A stretch of DNA of 38,027 bases. Origin: an uncultured Prevotellaceae bacterium (GTDB lineage Bacteria; Bacteroidota; Bacteroidia; Bacteroidales; Bacteroidaceae). Shown here in pieces: positions 8,805-16,381 of the stretch; positions within the stretch are counted from its first letter, which is position 1; the number at the start of each line of letters is the position of its first letter. The translations under genes and the position numbers were made by a program. Location: the NCBI GenBank assembly GCA_946185805.1, contig CAMHKU010000015.1:1-38027 (forward strand), read 5' to 3'. A model generated the notes under the pieces. The model had not been told where the DNA came from. It did no database searches and saw only the letters and a program-made list of their open reading frames with translations.

Positions 8805-10031
8805 ATGAATAGGAAAGAGTCTTTCAATTTCGACGAACTGACAGAGCGGCGCGGCACGGGCAGCGTGAAGTGGGACGAGGAAGCTCCTCACCAAACAAGG
8901 GGCTGGCTTCCGCCAGAGGGCAGTAATGAAAAGGACATCATACCCCTGTGGGTGGCCGACATGGACTTCCGGGCCGCCCCCGCCATCATCGAGGCCGTCC
9001 GTCGGCGCGCAGAGCATGGTATCTTTGGCTACACGCTGGTAGACGACAGCTATTACGAGGCTATCATCAGCTGGTTCCGCCGCCGCCACGGCTGGACTAT
9101 CCAGCGCGAGGAGATACAGTACACTACGGGCGTGGTGCCAGCCATATCGGCCACACTGCAGGCGCTGACCATGCCCGGCGAGCGGGTGCTCATCCTTTCG
9201 CCCGACTACAACTGCTTCTTCAGCAGCATCCGCAACAGCGGCTGCGAGGTGGCGGAGAGCCCTTTAACGGCGGCAGCAAATTCTTCACTCTTCACTCTTC
9301 ACTCTTCATTTAAGGTTGACTGGCAAGACTTCGAGGCCCGCTGTGCCGACGAGAAGACGACGGTGTTCCTGCTGTGCAACCCCCACAACCCTACGGGCCG
9401 CGTGTGGACCAAAGAGGAACTGGAGCGCATGAACGACATCTGTCTGAAGCACGGCGTGAAGGTGGTGAGCGACGAGATTCACTGCGAGCTCACGATGCCC
9501 GGCCACAAGTTCCAGCCCTTTGCCGCCGTCAGCGAGGCGTGCCGGCGGAACAGCGTGGTGTTGAACTCGCCGTCGAAATCGTTCAACATTGCCGGCCTGC
9601 AGATAGCCAACATCATCTGCGCGCAGCCGGAGTGGCGCCGACGCATCAACCGTGCCATCAACATCAACGAGATTTGCGACGTCAACCCCTTCGGCCCCGT
9701 AGCCCTGAAAGCCGCCTACAACGACAGCGAGGCGTGGCTCGACGCCCTCAACGACTACCTGTGGGGCAACTACAAGCTGCTCTGCCAATATGCCAAGGCG
9801 CATCTGCCGCAGTGGCGCGTCTGTCCCTTGGAGGGCACCTACCTGCCCTGGGTAGACATCACCGAGACGGGCATGACCTCTGAGCAGTATGCCGACCACC
9901 TGCTGCGGAAAGCCCGCGTGTGGGTGAACCCCGGCACGATGTACGGCCAGCAGTCGGGCCAGGGCTACATACGCCTCAACATTGCCTGCCCACGCAGCCG
10001 CCTGCAGCAAGCCTTGGAGCGGATTATATAA
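8805..10031 (+). CDS. patB: MalY/PatB-type PLP-dependent C-S lyase (cystathionine beta-lyase family)
   Basis: This is a fold-type I aminotransferase-like enzyme. Numbered from the upstream ATG at 8784 it shows DERRGTGSVKW-like entry (ERRGTGSVKW), PLWVADMDF, NPHNPTGR (199-206), SDEIHCEL (Asp230) and the PLP lysine in NSPSKSFN (Lys265). Family members split cystathionine or cysteine S-conjugates to thiol, pyruvate and ammonia; some act as regulators. I prefer ATG 8805, which places MNRKESFNFDEL where the family normally starts. The ATG at 8784 abuts a hairpin repeat. Two oddities interrupt the fold: residues about 37-50, encoded around a CTGGC-TTCC-GCCAG hairpin, and residues 166-176 (NSSLFTLHSSF), encoded by a CACTCTT heptamer array. 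Confidence 0.9.
   Translation: MNRKESFNFDELTERRGTGSVKWDEEAPHQTRGWLPPEGSNEKDIIPLWVADMDFRAAPAIIEAVRRRAEHGIFGYTLVDDSYYEAIISWFRRRHGWTIQREEIQYTTGVVPAISATLQALTMPGERVLILSPDYNCFFSSIRNSGCEVAESPLTAAANSSLFTLHSSFKVDWQDFEARCADEKTTVFLLCNPHNPTGRVWTKEELERMNDICLKHGVKVVSDEIHCELTMPGHKFQPFAAVSEACRRNSVVLNSPSKSFNIAGLQIANIICAQPEWRRRINRAININEICDVNPFGPVALKAAYNDSEAWLDALNDYLWGNYKLLCQYAKAHLPQWRVCPLEGTYLPWVDITETGMTSEQYADHLLRKARVWVNPGTMYGQQSGQGYIRLNIACPRSRLQQALERII
9281..9308 (+). repeat. CACTCTT heptamer array inside patB
   Basis: Three full TTCACTC units plus a partial fourth are translated in frame as part of NSSLFTLHSSF, between two conserved parts of the enzyme. The same unit occurs four times inside the DMT transporter gene (33735-33762). 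The unit length is not a multiple of three, so a copy-number change would shift the frame. Confidence 0.85.
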
Positions 10032-10056
10032 CCCCTCAACCACCCCCTCGACACCA

Positions 10057-11010
10057 ATGACCAAGCAGAAACCACTACAGACTTTCGCTACCCACGTCGC
10101 GACGTGGGGCGTGCTGTTTCTGCTGCCATTGATGTTTCGCAATCTCGATTTCCCTGAAACGCTGATACCCTCGGCAACGGTCATGGCGGTGTTCTACATG
10201 AACTACTCGTGGCTCACGCCCCGCTACTACATGCACGGCAACAAAACACTGATATGGGTGGTCAACGCCATTGTCATCGTAGTGCTGACAGCCATTCTGC
10301 ATATATGGTTAAGCCTCCGATGGGGCTATGTGTTCAACCTCGCCGTGGCGGTCATGATTTCGGTCTCTATGCGGTTAGGCTCCATGTGGCAGGAGGCTCA
10401 GGAGGTGCAGTTAGAGGCAGAGACGGCTTTGGCACGTACCGAGCTGAGCAATCTGCAATACCAGACAAACCCCCACTTCCTGCTCAACACGCTGAACAAC
10501 ATCTACGCCCTCACCACCTTCGACGTGCCGCAGGCACAGCAGGCCATCCAGCAACTGTCGGTGATGCTGCGGCATATACTCTACGACAGTCAGGAGCAGG
10601 ACGTAGACATCAACGACGAGGTGAAGTTCTTGGAAAGCTACATCTGCCTGATGAAAATACGCCTTTCCGACACCGTCGACATCTCCTTCGACGTCACCCT
10701 CCACGACGCTAACGCCCGCATAGCGCCGCTGATTCTCATACCCCTGGTAGAGAATGCCTTCAAGCATGGCGTCAGTCCTACGCAGCCGAGCTATATCCAC
10801 ATCAGCCTCAAGGCCGACACCGGGCAGCTGACGTTTGACATTGAAAACTCCAACTTCCCGAAGAGCAACGCCGACCACAGCGGCCACGGCATCGGCCTGG
10901 TGCAGGTGCAGCGCCGCTTAGACCTGAGCTATAGCGGCCGCTACCAGTGGACCTACGGCCCCTCGGCCGATGGCACCAATTACCGCTCACAAATAGTGAT
11001 AACCAAGTAG
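10057..11010 (+). CDS. LytS/YehU-type sensor histidine kinase
   Basis: The protein is 317 residues from ATG 10057; the ORF-track start at 9982 lies inside patB. Four hydrophobic segments cover residues about 15-105, then a coiled linker and the His_kinase domain with phosphoacceptor His140 in QTNPHFLLNTLNNIY. An HATPase_c domain follows, with the N box at IPLVENAFKHG (Asn232) and the G box GHGIGLVQVQRRL. This is the PF06580 kinase type that pairs with LytTR regulators, and just such a regulator gene follows. The signal is unknown. It begins 25 nt after patB, so the three genes may be cotranscribed. Confidence 0.93.
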   Translation: MTKQKPLQTFATHVATWGVLFLLPLMFRNLDFPETLIPSATVMAVFYMNYSWLTPRYYMHGNKTLIWVVNAIVIVVLTAILHIWLSLRWGYVFNLAVAVMISVSMRLGSMWQEAQEVQLEAETALARTELSNLQYQTNPHFLLNTLNNIYALTTFDVPQAQQAIQQLSVMLRHILYDSQEQDVDINDEVKFLESYICLMKIRLSDTVDISFDVTLHDANARIAPLILIPLVENAFKHGVSPTQPSYIHISLKADTGQLTFDIENSNFPKSNADHSGHGIGLVQVQRRLDLSYSGRYQWTYGPSADGTNYRSQIVITK

Positions 11011-11027
11011 GAGTCCGGGCTCAAGCT

Positions 11028-11079
11028 CTCAACTTCGCAACCCTCAACTTCGCAACCCCTCAACTTTGCAACCCCTCAG
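11028..11079 (+). repeat. 15-nt tandem array between kinase and regulator genes
   Basis: About three and a half copies of CTCAACTTCGCAACC (internally two heptamers plus one base) fill most of the intercistronic gap. The TTG proposed by the ORF track (11066) lies in the third copy. Confidence 0.8.
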
Positions 11080-11092
11080 CCCATCACGCCAA

Positions 11093-11803
11093 ATGACACT
11101 GACTTGCGCTTTTATCGACGACGAACCTTTAGCAGCACAACTGCTGGCCAGCTATGCCAAGCAGGTTAACTTTCTACAAGTGACAGGAGTTTACAACAGC
11201 GCACTAACGGCCATGGCCGCCCTGCGCAACCGACCAGTCAACCTGCTCTTCCTCGACATCCAGATGCCCGAGCTATCGGGCTTGGAGTTCGCTCGGCTCA
11301 TCCCCCCTGAGACGCGCATCATCTTCACCACGGCCTTCAAGCAGTATGCCGTAGACGGTTACAAGGTGTCGGCCTTCGACTACCTGCTGAAACCTATCAG
11401 CTTCGAGACCTTCCAAGCCACCGTCAACAAAGCCTTAGAGTGGTTCACTTCACACAACTTACAATCAACTACTAACGAAGACCGCTTCGTCTTCGTTAAG
11501 AGCGACTATCGCTTAATACGCGTAGCACTCGACGACATCCTCTATATTGAGGGACTAAAAGACTATGTGCGCATCAAGCTTGCCGGCGGCGACAAGGTAA
11601 TGTCGCTCATCAACATGAAACGCTTGGAAGAACTGCTGCCATACCCCGAGTTTATGCGCACACACCGGTCGTACATCGTTCACATGACAACTGTTCACAC
11701 CATCGACAAGCAGCATATCTATATTGACGACGAAGAAATACCTATCTCCGAAAACTACAAAGACCAGATTGCGCAATACATAGAGCACCATACGCTGGCC
11801 TGA
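11093..11803 (+). CDS. LytTR family response regulator
   Basis: The protein is 236 residues from ATG 11093; the TTG at 11066 falls in a repeat array and is rejected. The receiver domain (1-120) has the acidic pair Asp9/Asp10, phosphoacceptor Asp55 (LFLDIQMPELSG), Thr79/Thr80 and Lys100 (DYLLKPI). Residues about 130-232 are a LytTR DNA-binding domain (FVFVKSDYRLIRV ... ILYIEGLKDYVRI ... MRTHRSYIVH). It is the partner of the upstream LytS-type kinase. LytTR regulators usually bind promoters of envelope or virulence genes; no target can be read here. Its end converges on the acid phosphatase with only 9 nt between stop codons. Confidence 0.94.
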   Translation: MTLTCAFIDDEPLAAQLLASYAKQVNFLQVTGVYNSALTAMAALRNRPVNLLFLDIQMPELSGLEFARLIPPETRIIFTTAFKQYAVDGYKVSAFDYLLKPISFETFQATVNKALEWFTSHNLQSTTNEDRFVFVKSDYRLIRVALDDILYIEGLKDYVRIKLAGGDKVMSLINMKRLEELLPYPEFMRTHRSYIVHMTTVHTIDKQHIYIDDEEIPISENYKDQIAQYIEHHTLA

Positions 11804-11812
11804 AGCCGACGC

Positions 11813-13105
11813 CTACCACGTTTTTTCTACGTAGGCATCGAGCAGTCGGAGGTAGCGGTCGCGGAAGTCGTTCCAGTGGTAATAAGGTGCCATGTCGGTC
11901 TTCATGGGCAATGTGGCCTCATCTTCGTTGAGCAGCACTTTGAACACTACATCCTGGTCGCCGGCATGGCGGCGATAGAAAACAAACTGGATATTGGCGG
12001 CCATAGGGAAAATCTTGTAACTACGCCACCCTTTGCGCGCCACCTGCTCCAAGTCGGCTATCTGCTGGCCGTAGCCGTTAAGGTCAAGCAAGCACGCCAG
12101 TGGCAGCACCATCGTTTCGTGGCCAAAGCGCAACGAGGCTGCCAGGCCGCCGTGGCGGATGCAACTATCGGCCTCGGTGATGATTTTGCGCAAAAGGTTG
12201 CGCTGGGAAAAGGGCTGCCGACCGCCACTCAGAGGGCAAGCAGCAAAACCGGCGTAGAAACGGGCATTGTCGCGCACCCAATTATGGTAGAGCTCCTCGT
12301 CGGTGTAGGCGTCGTAGAGGGTAATCTTGTTTCTCAACTCCGTATTCTGAATGTTTGAAGCCACACGGAAGAAGTTATAGTTAAACCGCGTAGGGTTCAG
12401 CTCACGGCTAACGTAGTCGGGATCGTTAAATAGGCGTGCCATGAGATTGGCTGAGCAGTCATGAATCTTGCAAAAGCCAACAAAAGGCTCAGCGGTCTCC
12501 AAATCCGCTTTCTGACGCCACAGAACAGGATCATTCTGGTTCATATAGTACATATCATGCTGGCTGGCGTCCTGGCTTATCTGCAGCCGCGGATTATACG
12601 ACTTCAACTCTTGCAGCGCATTAGCCATCGACAGCACGCAACGGATAACCACAGTGCTCTTGGCGTCGACACGGGCATCGCCACTAAACACCTCGGGGAA
12701 ACGCTCCACCATGCGTCGCGCTATCTGCCGATGCTGCTCAGCGCCAAGCGGTGTCAAGTCGCCGAGGCGGCCACGGGCGTCGTCACGAATGACGGTCAGC
12801 CGTTGGAACACATCCTTGCCAAAGGGAGTTAACTTGCCCTGCGCATCGGCATGACGCAGTATATTATAAGGATAGTCATACTCAAAAGCATTAGCCAAAT
12901 ATCGCGAGCCGTGACGCCCGTAATGGCTGATATAGAAAGGCGTCATACCCTCAGGAGCTGGAGCCAACTGATGCTGAGGCCCCATATAGGCCAGCAGATT
13001 ACTGGCTGAGAGCCGCAAATTGTTGGCAATCTCATCCTTTGCGTCCTGTGCCGACACATTGGCAAAGACAACCGCAAAGAACAGCAGTAATGTAACTTTT
13101 CTCAT
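11813..13105 (-). CDS. Secreted histidine-type acid phosphatase (branch 2 histidine phosphatase / MINPP-like)
   Basis: The protein is 430 residues from ATG 13105. The ORF-track TTG at 13129 overlaps the promoter and is rejected. A signal peptide (MRKVTLLLFFAVVFANVSA) precedes the mature protein. The catalytic RHG motif is in SHYGRHGSRY (Arg64, His65), and the proton-donor HE pair is in LRFGHETMVLP in the C-terminal half. Branch 2 enzymes remove phosphate from phytate, inositol phosphates or other organic phosphates in the periplasm. An inositol monophosphatase-family gene and a PAP2 acid phosphatase occur elsewhere in the window, so phosphate scavenging from inositol phosphates is a reasonable inference. 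It converges on the LytTR gene without a clear terminator. Confidence 0.9.
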   Translation of the reverse strand: MRKVTLLLFFAVVFANVSAQDAKDEIANNLRLSASNLLAYMGPQHQLAPAPEGMTPFYISHYGRHGSRYLANAFEYDYPYNILRHADAQGKLTPFGKDVFQRLTVIRDDARGRLGDLTPLGAEQHRQIARRMVERFPEVFSGDARVDAKSTVVIRCVLSMANALQELKSYNPRLQISQDASQHDMYYMNQNDPVLWRQKADLETAEPFVGFCKIHDCSANLMARLFNDPDYVSRELNPTRFNYNFFRVASNIQNTELRNKITLYDAYTDEELYHNWVRDNARFYAGFAACPLSGGRQPFSQRNLLRKIITEADSCIRHGGLAASLRFGHETMVLPLACLLDLNGYGQQIADLEQVARKGWRSYKIFPMAANIQFVFYRRHAGDQDVVFKVLLNEDEATLPMKTDMAPYYHWNDFRDRYLRLLDAYVEKTW

Positions 13106-13126
13106 AACTTTTTTGACTTTCGCGTG

Positions 13127-13134
13127 CAAAGATA
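13127..13134 (-). promoter_or_regulatory. Promoter for the acid phosphatase gene
   Basis: On the minus strand the sequence TATCTTTG matches TAnnTTTG. It begins about 29 nt before the ATG at 13105 and overlaps the rejected TTG start. I did not find a clean -33 TTTG at the ideal distance. Confidence 0.65.
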
Positions 13135-13147
13135 ATAAAAATTATAT

Positions 13148-13155
13148 TAACTTTG
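13148..13155 (+). promoter_or_regulatory. Promoter for the hypothetical gene and rpoN
   Basis: TAACTTTG is a good -7 element 14 nt before the ATG at 13169. It is back-to-back with the acid phosphatase promoter; the two -7 elements are separated by only 13 nt. No convincing -33 TTTG is present. Confidence 0.65.
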
Positions 13156-13168
13156 CACACAAATTAGC

Positions 13169-13822
13169 ATGTTTATGGCAAAAAAAATAAAATGGCAAGA
13201 GGATTATTGGCTGCTACTAATGCAAATCTACCTGCGTAAGCCTATAGGAATGAAGCCTGTCTACAGCCGTGAGATGGTAAACTTAGGGCTGGAGCTGCAC
13301 ATCAGTCCTGAAGCCTTGGCGGCTAAAATGCACCAGTTGTCGCGCTTGGAGACGCCCCGTATAGAGCGCATCTGGCAGACCTACAGCAGTGACACCAATA
13401 AGCTGACGCGTGCCGCACGGTTGTTACGCGAAATGAAAGGTTTCGGCAAGGCCGACGAGTTCTACAACGGCGTCGAGGTGAATGAAACGTGGGAGCGCGA
13501 CTGGCAACCGCTTGCCGAAGACAGGCAGCTGACGCCAGTAATGCTCATACTCGTGCTCAACCTTTATTTCAAGCTGACGCCTATCACGATGGTCAAGGCC
13601 ACCCCCGAGGTGCAGGAACTGGCCAAGCTGCTGCGAATCAGTACCGACATGGTGGTAGAACTGCTTGACGTCTATCAGCACTGCGACCCCTACCTGAACC
13701 GTCGAGATGTCATTTTTACACCGCTGCAAGTACCCTGTCAGACCATCTGGCTGCGCTACGGCAACGGCTCCCCTGAAGAACTTGACGCACTGGCAACACA
13801 ACTGAAGGAATATTACAAGTAA
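13169..13822 (+). CDS. Conserved hypothetical protein upstream of rpoN
   Basis: This is a 217-residue soluble protein with no signal peptide and no family I can name. It is mainly helical and charged, with an N-terminal block KKIKWQEDYWLLLMQIYLRK, a central GFGKADEFYNGVEVNETWERDW and a C-terminal ending in a predicted helix. A second ATG (13175, MAKKIKW) is an equally good start. Its stop codon is separated from the rpoN start codon by a single base, so the two are almost certainly translationally coupled. A role linked to sigma-54 is therefore possible, but I see no direct evidence. Confidence 0.8.
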   Translation: MFMAKKIKWQEDYWLLLMQIYLRKPIGMKPVYSREMVNLGLELHISPEALAAKMHQLSRLETPRIERIWQTYSSDTNKLTRAARLLREMKGFGKADEFYNGVEVNETWERDWQPLAEDRQLTPVMLILVLNLYFKLTPITMVKATPEVQELAKLLRISTDMVVELLDVYQHCDPYLNRRDVIFTPLQVPCQTIWLRYGNGSPEELDALATQLKEYYK

Positions 13823-13823
13823 C

Positions 13824-15353
13824 ATGGAAAACAGGTCGGGACAAATACAGGAACAGCGGCAGGAGCAGCGCCTCATGCAGAGTGTAAGCCAGCAGCAGCT
13901 ATTGACAGCGCAGCTGGTGGAGCTTCCCGTCACCCAACTCATGGAGCGCATCACTACCGAGATGGACGACAACCCGGCTCTGGAGGTGAAAGCCGACGGC
14001 GACGACGAGGGCGACTACGGCCTGAGCAGCGGCGACGACTATGATGACGGCAGCGACGGCAGCGACGACTATGACAGCCAGCGCGACCGCGAAGACCGCC
14101 AGTCGGCACTCGACGACGCCCTGCAAGGCATTGGCCGCGACGACGAGGAACTGCCCGTCTACCAAGGAGGGCGCACCGCCGGCGAAGAGCAGGAAGAGAT
14201 GGTCTACGGACAGACGGACTCCTTCTACGACCTGCTGAAACAGCAGATGGGTCTGGCACCCCTCACCGACGAACAGCGCGACGTGATGGAATACCTCATA
14301 GGCTCGCTCGACGACGACGGTCTGCTGCGCAAGCCCTTAGAGGCCATCAGCGACGAGCTGGCCGTTTACCACAACATAGACATGACGACTGCGCAGATAG
14401 AGCAGGTGCTGCGGGTGCTCCACACTTTCGACCCTGCCGGCATCGGCGCCCGCTCGCTACAGGAGTGCCTGCTGCTGCAGATAGAGCGACGCAGCGACTC
14501 TACGCTGACAAGGCTGATGCAGCGTGTGGTGAGCGACTACTACGACGAGTTTACCAAGAAACACTGGGACAAGATACAGTCGGCACTGAAACTGAGCGAC
14601 CTGCAGACGGAGGCACTGCGGGGCGAACTGCGCAAGCTGAACCCCAAGCCCGGCGCATCAATGGGTGAGGCCGTGGGGCGGAGCCTGCAGCAGATAACGC
14701 CCGACTTCATCGTCGACACGCTGGACGACGGCACCGTTACCTTCACCCTGAACCAGGGTGAACTGCCTGAACTGCAGGTGTCGCAGTCGTTTGCCGACTC
14801 CATGAAGGAATACCAACAGAACCGTGAGCACGTGAGCCGACAGACAAAGGAGGCCCTGCTCTATATCAAGCAGAAAGTAGACGCCGCCCAGGGGTTTATA
14901 GAGGCCATCCGCTCCAGGCGACACACGCTGACGGTCACCATGCGGGCCATCATACAGCTGCAACACCAATTCTTCGTCGACGGCGACGAGGCATCACTCA
15001 AGCCGATGATTCTGAAAGACGTGGCCGAGAAGACCGGGCTCGACATATCGACCATCTCCAGGGTGAGCAACTCCAAGTATGCGCAGACACGATGGGGCAC
15101 CTTCCCCCTGCGCCACTTCTTCAGCGACGGCTATACCACCGAACAGGGCGAGGAACTCTCCACACGCCAGCTGAAAGCCGCCCTGCGCGACATCATCGAC
15201 GCCGAAGACAAGCGCAAGCCCTTGAGCGACGACGCCCTGACGGCCGCCATGAACGAGAAGGGATACTCCATTGCCCGACGCACGGTGGCTAAATACCGCG
15301 AGCAGATGGGCATCGCCGTGGCCAGACTGAGGCGATTCGCAAGTGATGGGTGA
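13824..15353 (+). CDS. rpoN: RNA polymerase sigma-54 factor
   Basis: The protein has 509 residues. Region I, the Gln/Leu-rich activator-interacting part, covers residues 1-50 (QSVSQQQLLTAQLVELPV). It is followed by a long acidic region II (about 50-115, Asp-rich: DDGSDGSDDYDS). The core-binding domain and the helix-turn-helix follow, with DISTISRVSNSKYAQTRWGT. The RpoN box reads ARRTVAKYREQMGI, close to the canonical ARRTVAKYRE. The protein ends in RRFASDG, and the last codons and stop come from the GTGATGG tandem array that starts at 15343, so the native C-terminus has been replaced by repeat sequence. It is coupled to the upstream hypothetical gene. Confidence 0.96.
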   Translation: MENRSGQIQEQRQEQRLMQSVSQQQLLTAQLVELPVTQLMERITTEMDDNPALEVKADGDDEGDYGLSSGDDYDDGSDGSDDYDSQRDREDRQSALDDALQGIGRDDEELPVYQGGRTAGEEQEEMVYGQTDSFYDLLKQQMGLAPLTDEQRDVMEYLIGSLDDDGLLRKPLEAISDELAVYHNIDMTTAQIEQVLRVLHTFDPAGIGARSLQECLLLQIERRSDSTLTRLMQRVVSDYYDEFTKKHWDKIQSALKLSDLQTEALRGELRKLNPKPGASMGEAVGRSLQQITPDFIVDTLDDGTVTFTLNQGELPELQVSQSFADSMKEYQQNREHVSRQTKEALLYIKQKVDAAQGFIEAIRSRRHTLTVTMRAIIQLQHQFFVDGDEASLKPMILKDVAEKTGLDISTISRVSNSKYAQTRWGTFPLRHFFSDGYTTEQGEELSTRQLKAALRDIIDAEDKRKPLSDDALTAAMNEKGYSIARRTVAKYREQMGIAVARLRRFASDG

Positions 15354-15420
15354 TAGGTGATGGGTGATGATGGGTGATAGGTGATGATGGGTGATAGGTG
15401 ATGGGTGATAGGTGATTACC
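15343..15420 (+). repeat. GTGATGG/GTGATAG heptamer array at the end of rpoN
   Basis: About ten GTGATRG units, two with an extra base or so, run from the last codons of rpoN into the spacer. TGA and TAG occur in the units, so stops appear in all three frames. The unit is the reverse complement of CCATCAC, which occurs in the MATE gene (31293) and at 32306-32358. Confidence 0.88.
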
Positions 15421-15435
15421 CTGCCTGCAAGGTAA

Positions 15436-15471
15436 TAAATAGTAAATAGTAAATCCGTAAATAGTAAATAA
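15436..15471 (+). repeat. AGTAAAT heptamer array, copy 2
   Basis: Several AGTAAAT units interrupted by CC, directly before the GTG start at 15479. Positions 15445-15465 are identical to 1536-1556. It is preceded by a TTACC...GGTAA hairpin at about 15416-15435. Confidence 0.8.
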
Positions 15472-15478
15472 AAACATC

Positions 15479-16099
15479 GTGTCGCGCGAGAAACAAATCA
15501 TACTGACGGCAAAGGCGGTGAGCATAGTGTTCACCCCGTTCTACCTGCCCATCTTAGGACTAACGGCGCTGTTCTTCCTAAGCTATCTCAACCAGTATCT
15601 GCCAAGCTATAAGTTCCTGGTGCTGGCAGTAGTCTACCTGTTTACCATACTACTACCCACGCTGTTGATACATTTCTACCGCCACTACAACGGATGGACG
15701 CTGATAGAGCTGGGAGCCAAGGAGCGCCGCGTGGTACCCTACGTCATCTCAATACTATGCTACTTCACCTGCCTCTATATCTTAGAGCGCATGCACACAC
15801 CCTACTTCATGCGAAGCATCGTGGCCAGCGCGCTGATGATTCAGATTGTTTGCGCACTGATTAATGTATGGTGGAAAATCTCTACCCATACGGCAGCTAT
15901 CGGGGGCGTCGCCGGGGCGCTGTTTGTATTCTCTGAGGTGTTCCGCTTCAACCCTACGTGGTGGTTCTGCCTCGTCATTGTCTTGGCAGGCATGCTCGGC
16001 ACCAGCCGCATGATTCTGCGACAGCACACGCTGGCACAGGTCGTCGTAGGCTTCATCATAGGTTTTGCCTGCGCCGTCGTGGGAATAGTGTATCTGTAA
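15479..16099 (+). CDS. PAP2-superfamily-like integral membrane protein
   Basis: The protein is 206 residues from a GTG start (SREKQIILTAKAVSIVFTPFYLP). It has about six hydrophobic segments. KISTHTAAIGG matches the second PAP2 phosphatase motif loosely, and SRMILRQHTLAQ matches the third (SR-x5-H-x3-D), but with Gln in place of the final Asp. The first motif (K-x6-RP) is not clear. Bacteroidetes have many such short PAP2-like membrane proteins; the likely substrates would be lipid phosphates such as undecaprenyl diphosphate, but the missing Asp makes activity uncertain. The gene is bracketed by repeat arrays on both sides. Confidence 0.75.
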   Translation: MSREKQIILTAKAVSIVFTPFYLPILGLTALFFLSYLNQYLPSYKFLVLAVVYLFTILLPTLLIHFYRHYNGWTLIELGAKERRVVPYVISILCYFTCLYILERMHTPYFMRSIVASALMIQIVCALINVWWKISTHTAAIGGVAGALFVFSEVFRFNPTWWFCLVIVLAGMLGTSRMILRQHTLAQVVVGFIIGFACAVVGIVYL

Positions 16100-16107
16100 A
16101 AAAACTA

Positions 16108-16262
16108 AAGCCCACCCCCTGAAACCCATCCCCTGCCCCTCCCAAAGGGAGGGGAGATGAGATACCAAAGCGCGGAAGATAGCCGAGAGCATTTCTCCGT
16201 TTCGCTGGGGACCGCGGGCGACCACGCCTGCAATCAGCGGCGGGCGAACACGCCCGCAATCC
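16108..16262 (+). repeat. C/G-rich hairpin repeats filling the gap before purE
   Basis: This gap holds two elements. The first is copy 2 of the C/G-rich element: CCCACCCCC, then hairpin CCCCTCCC-AAA-GGGAGGGG at 16136-16154. The second is two 26-nt-spaced copies of a GCGGGCG hairpin: GCGGGCG-ACCA-CGCCTGC (16214-16231) and the perfect GCGGGCG-AACA-CGCCCGC (16240-16257). I see no promoter or gene in this spacer. Confidence 0.8.
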
Positions 16263-16291
16263 CGTGGTGAACTGAATAGTTATAACAGAGT

Positions 16292-16381
16292 AATATAATG
16301 GGAACAAACAATATAATGGAAACAAGCAATATAATGGAAACAGACAATATAATGGAAACAAGCAATATAATGGAAACAAGC
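16292..16381 (+). repeat. 18-nt tandem array carrying five in-frame ATG codons at the start of purE
   Basis: Five consecutive copies of an 18-nt unit, AATATAATGGAAACAAGC or one-to-three-base variants. Each contains an ATG in the purE frame (16298, 16316, 16334, 16352, 16370). Translated, each copy gives NIMETS or a variant. Confidence 0.92.

Noticed and set aside
9306-10184. Long minus-strand frame of 292 codons opposite patB
   Set aside because: A shadow frame caused by GC-rich codon bias on the coding strand. No family features, and it overlaps clear PLP-enzyme and kinase coding sequence.
11804-11850. Terminator between the LytTR and acid phosphatase genes
   Set aside because: Only a 5-bp CCTAC/GTAGG pairing around a T-run is visible, too weak to call.
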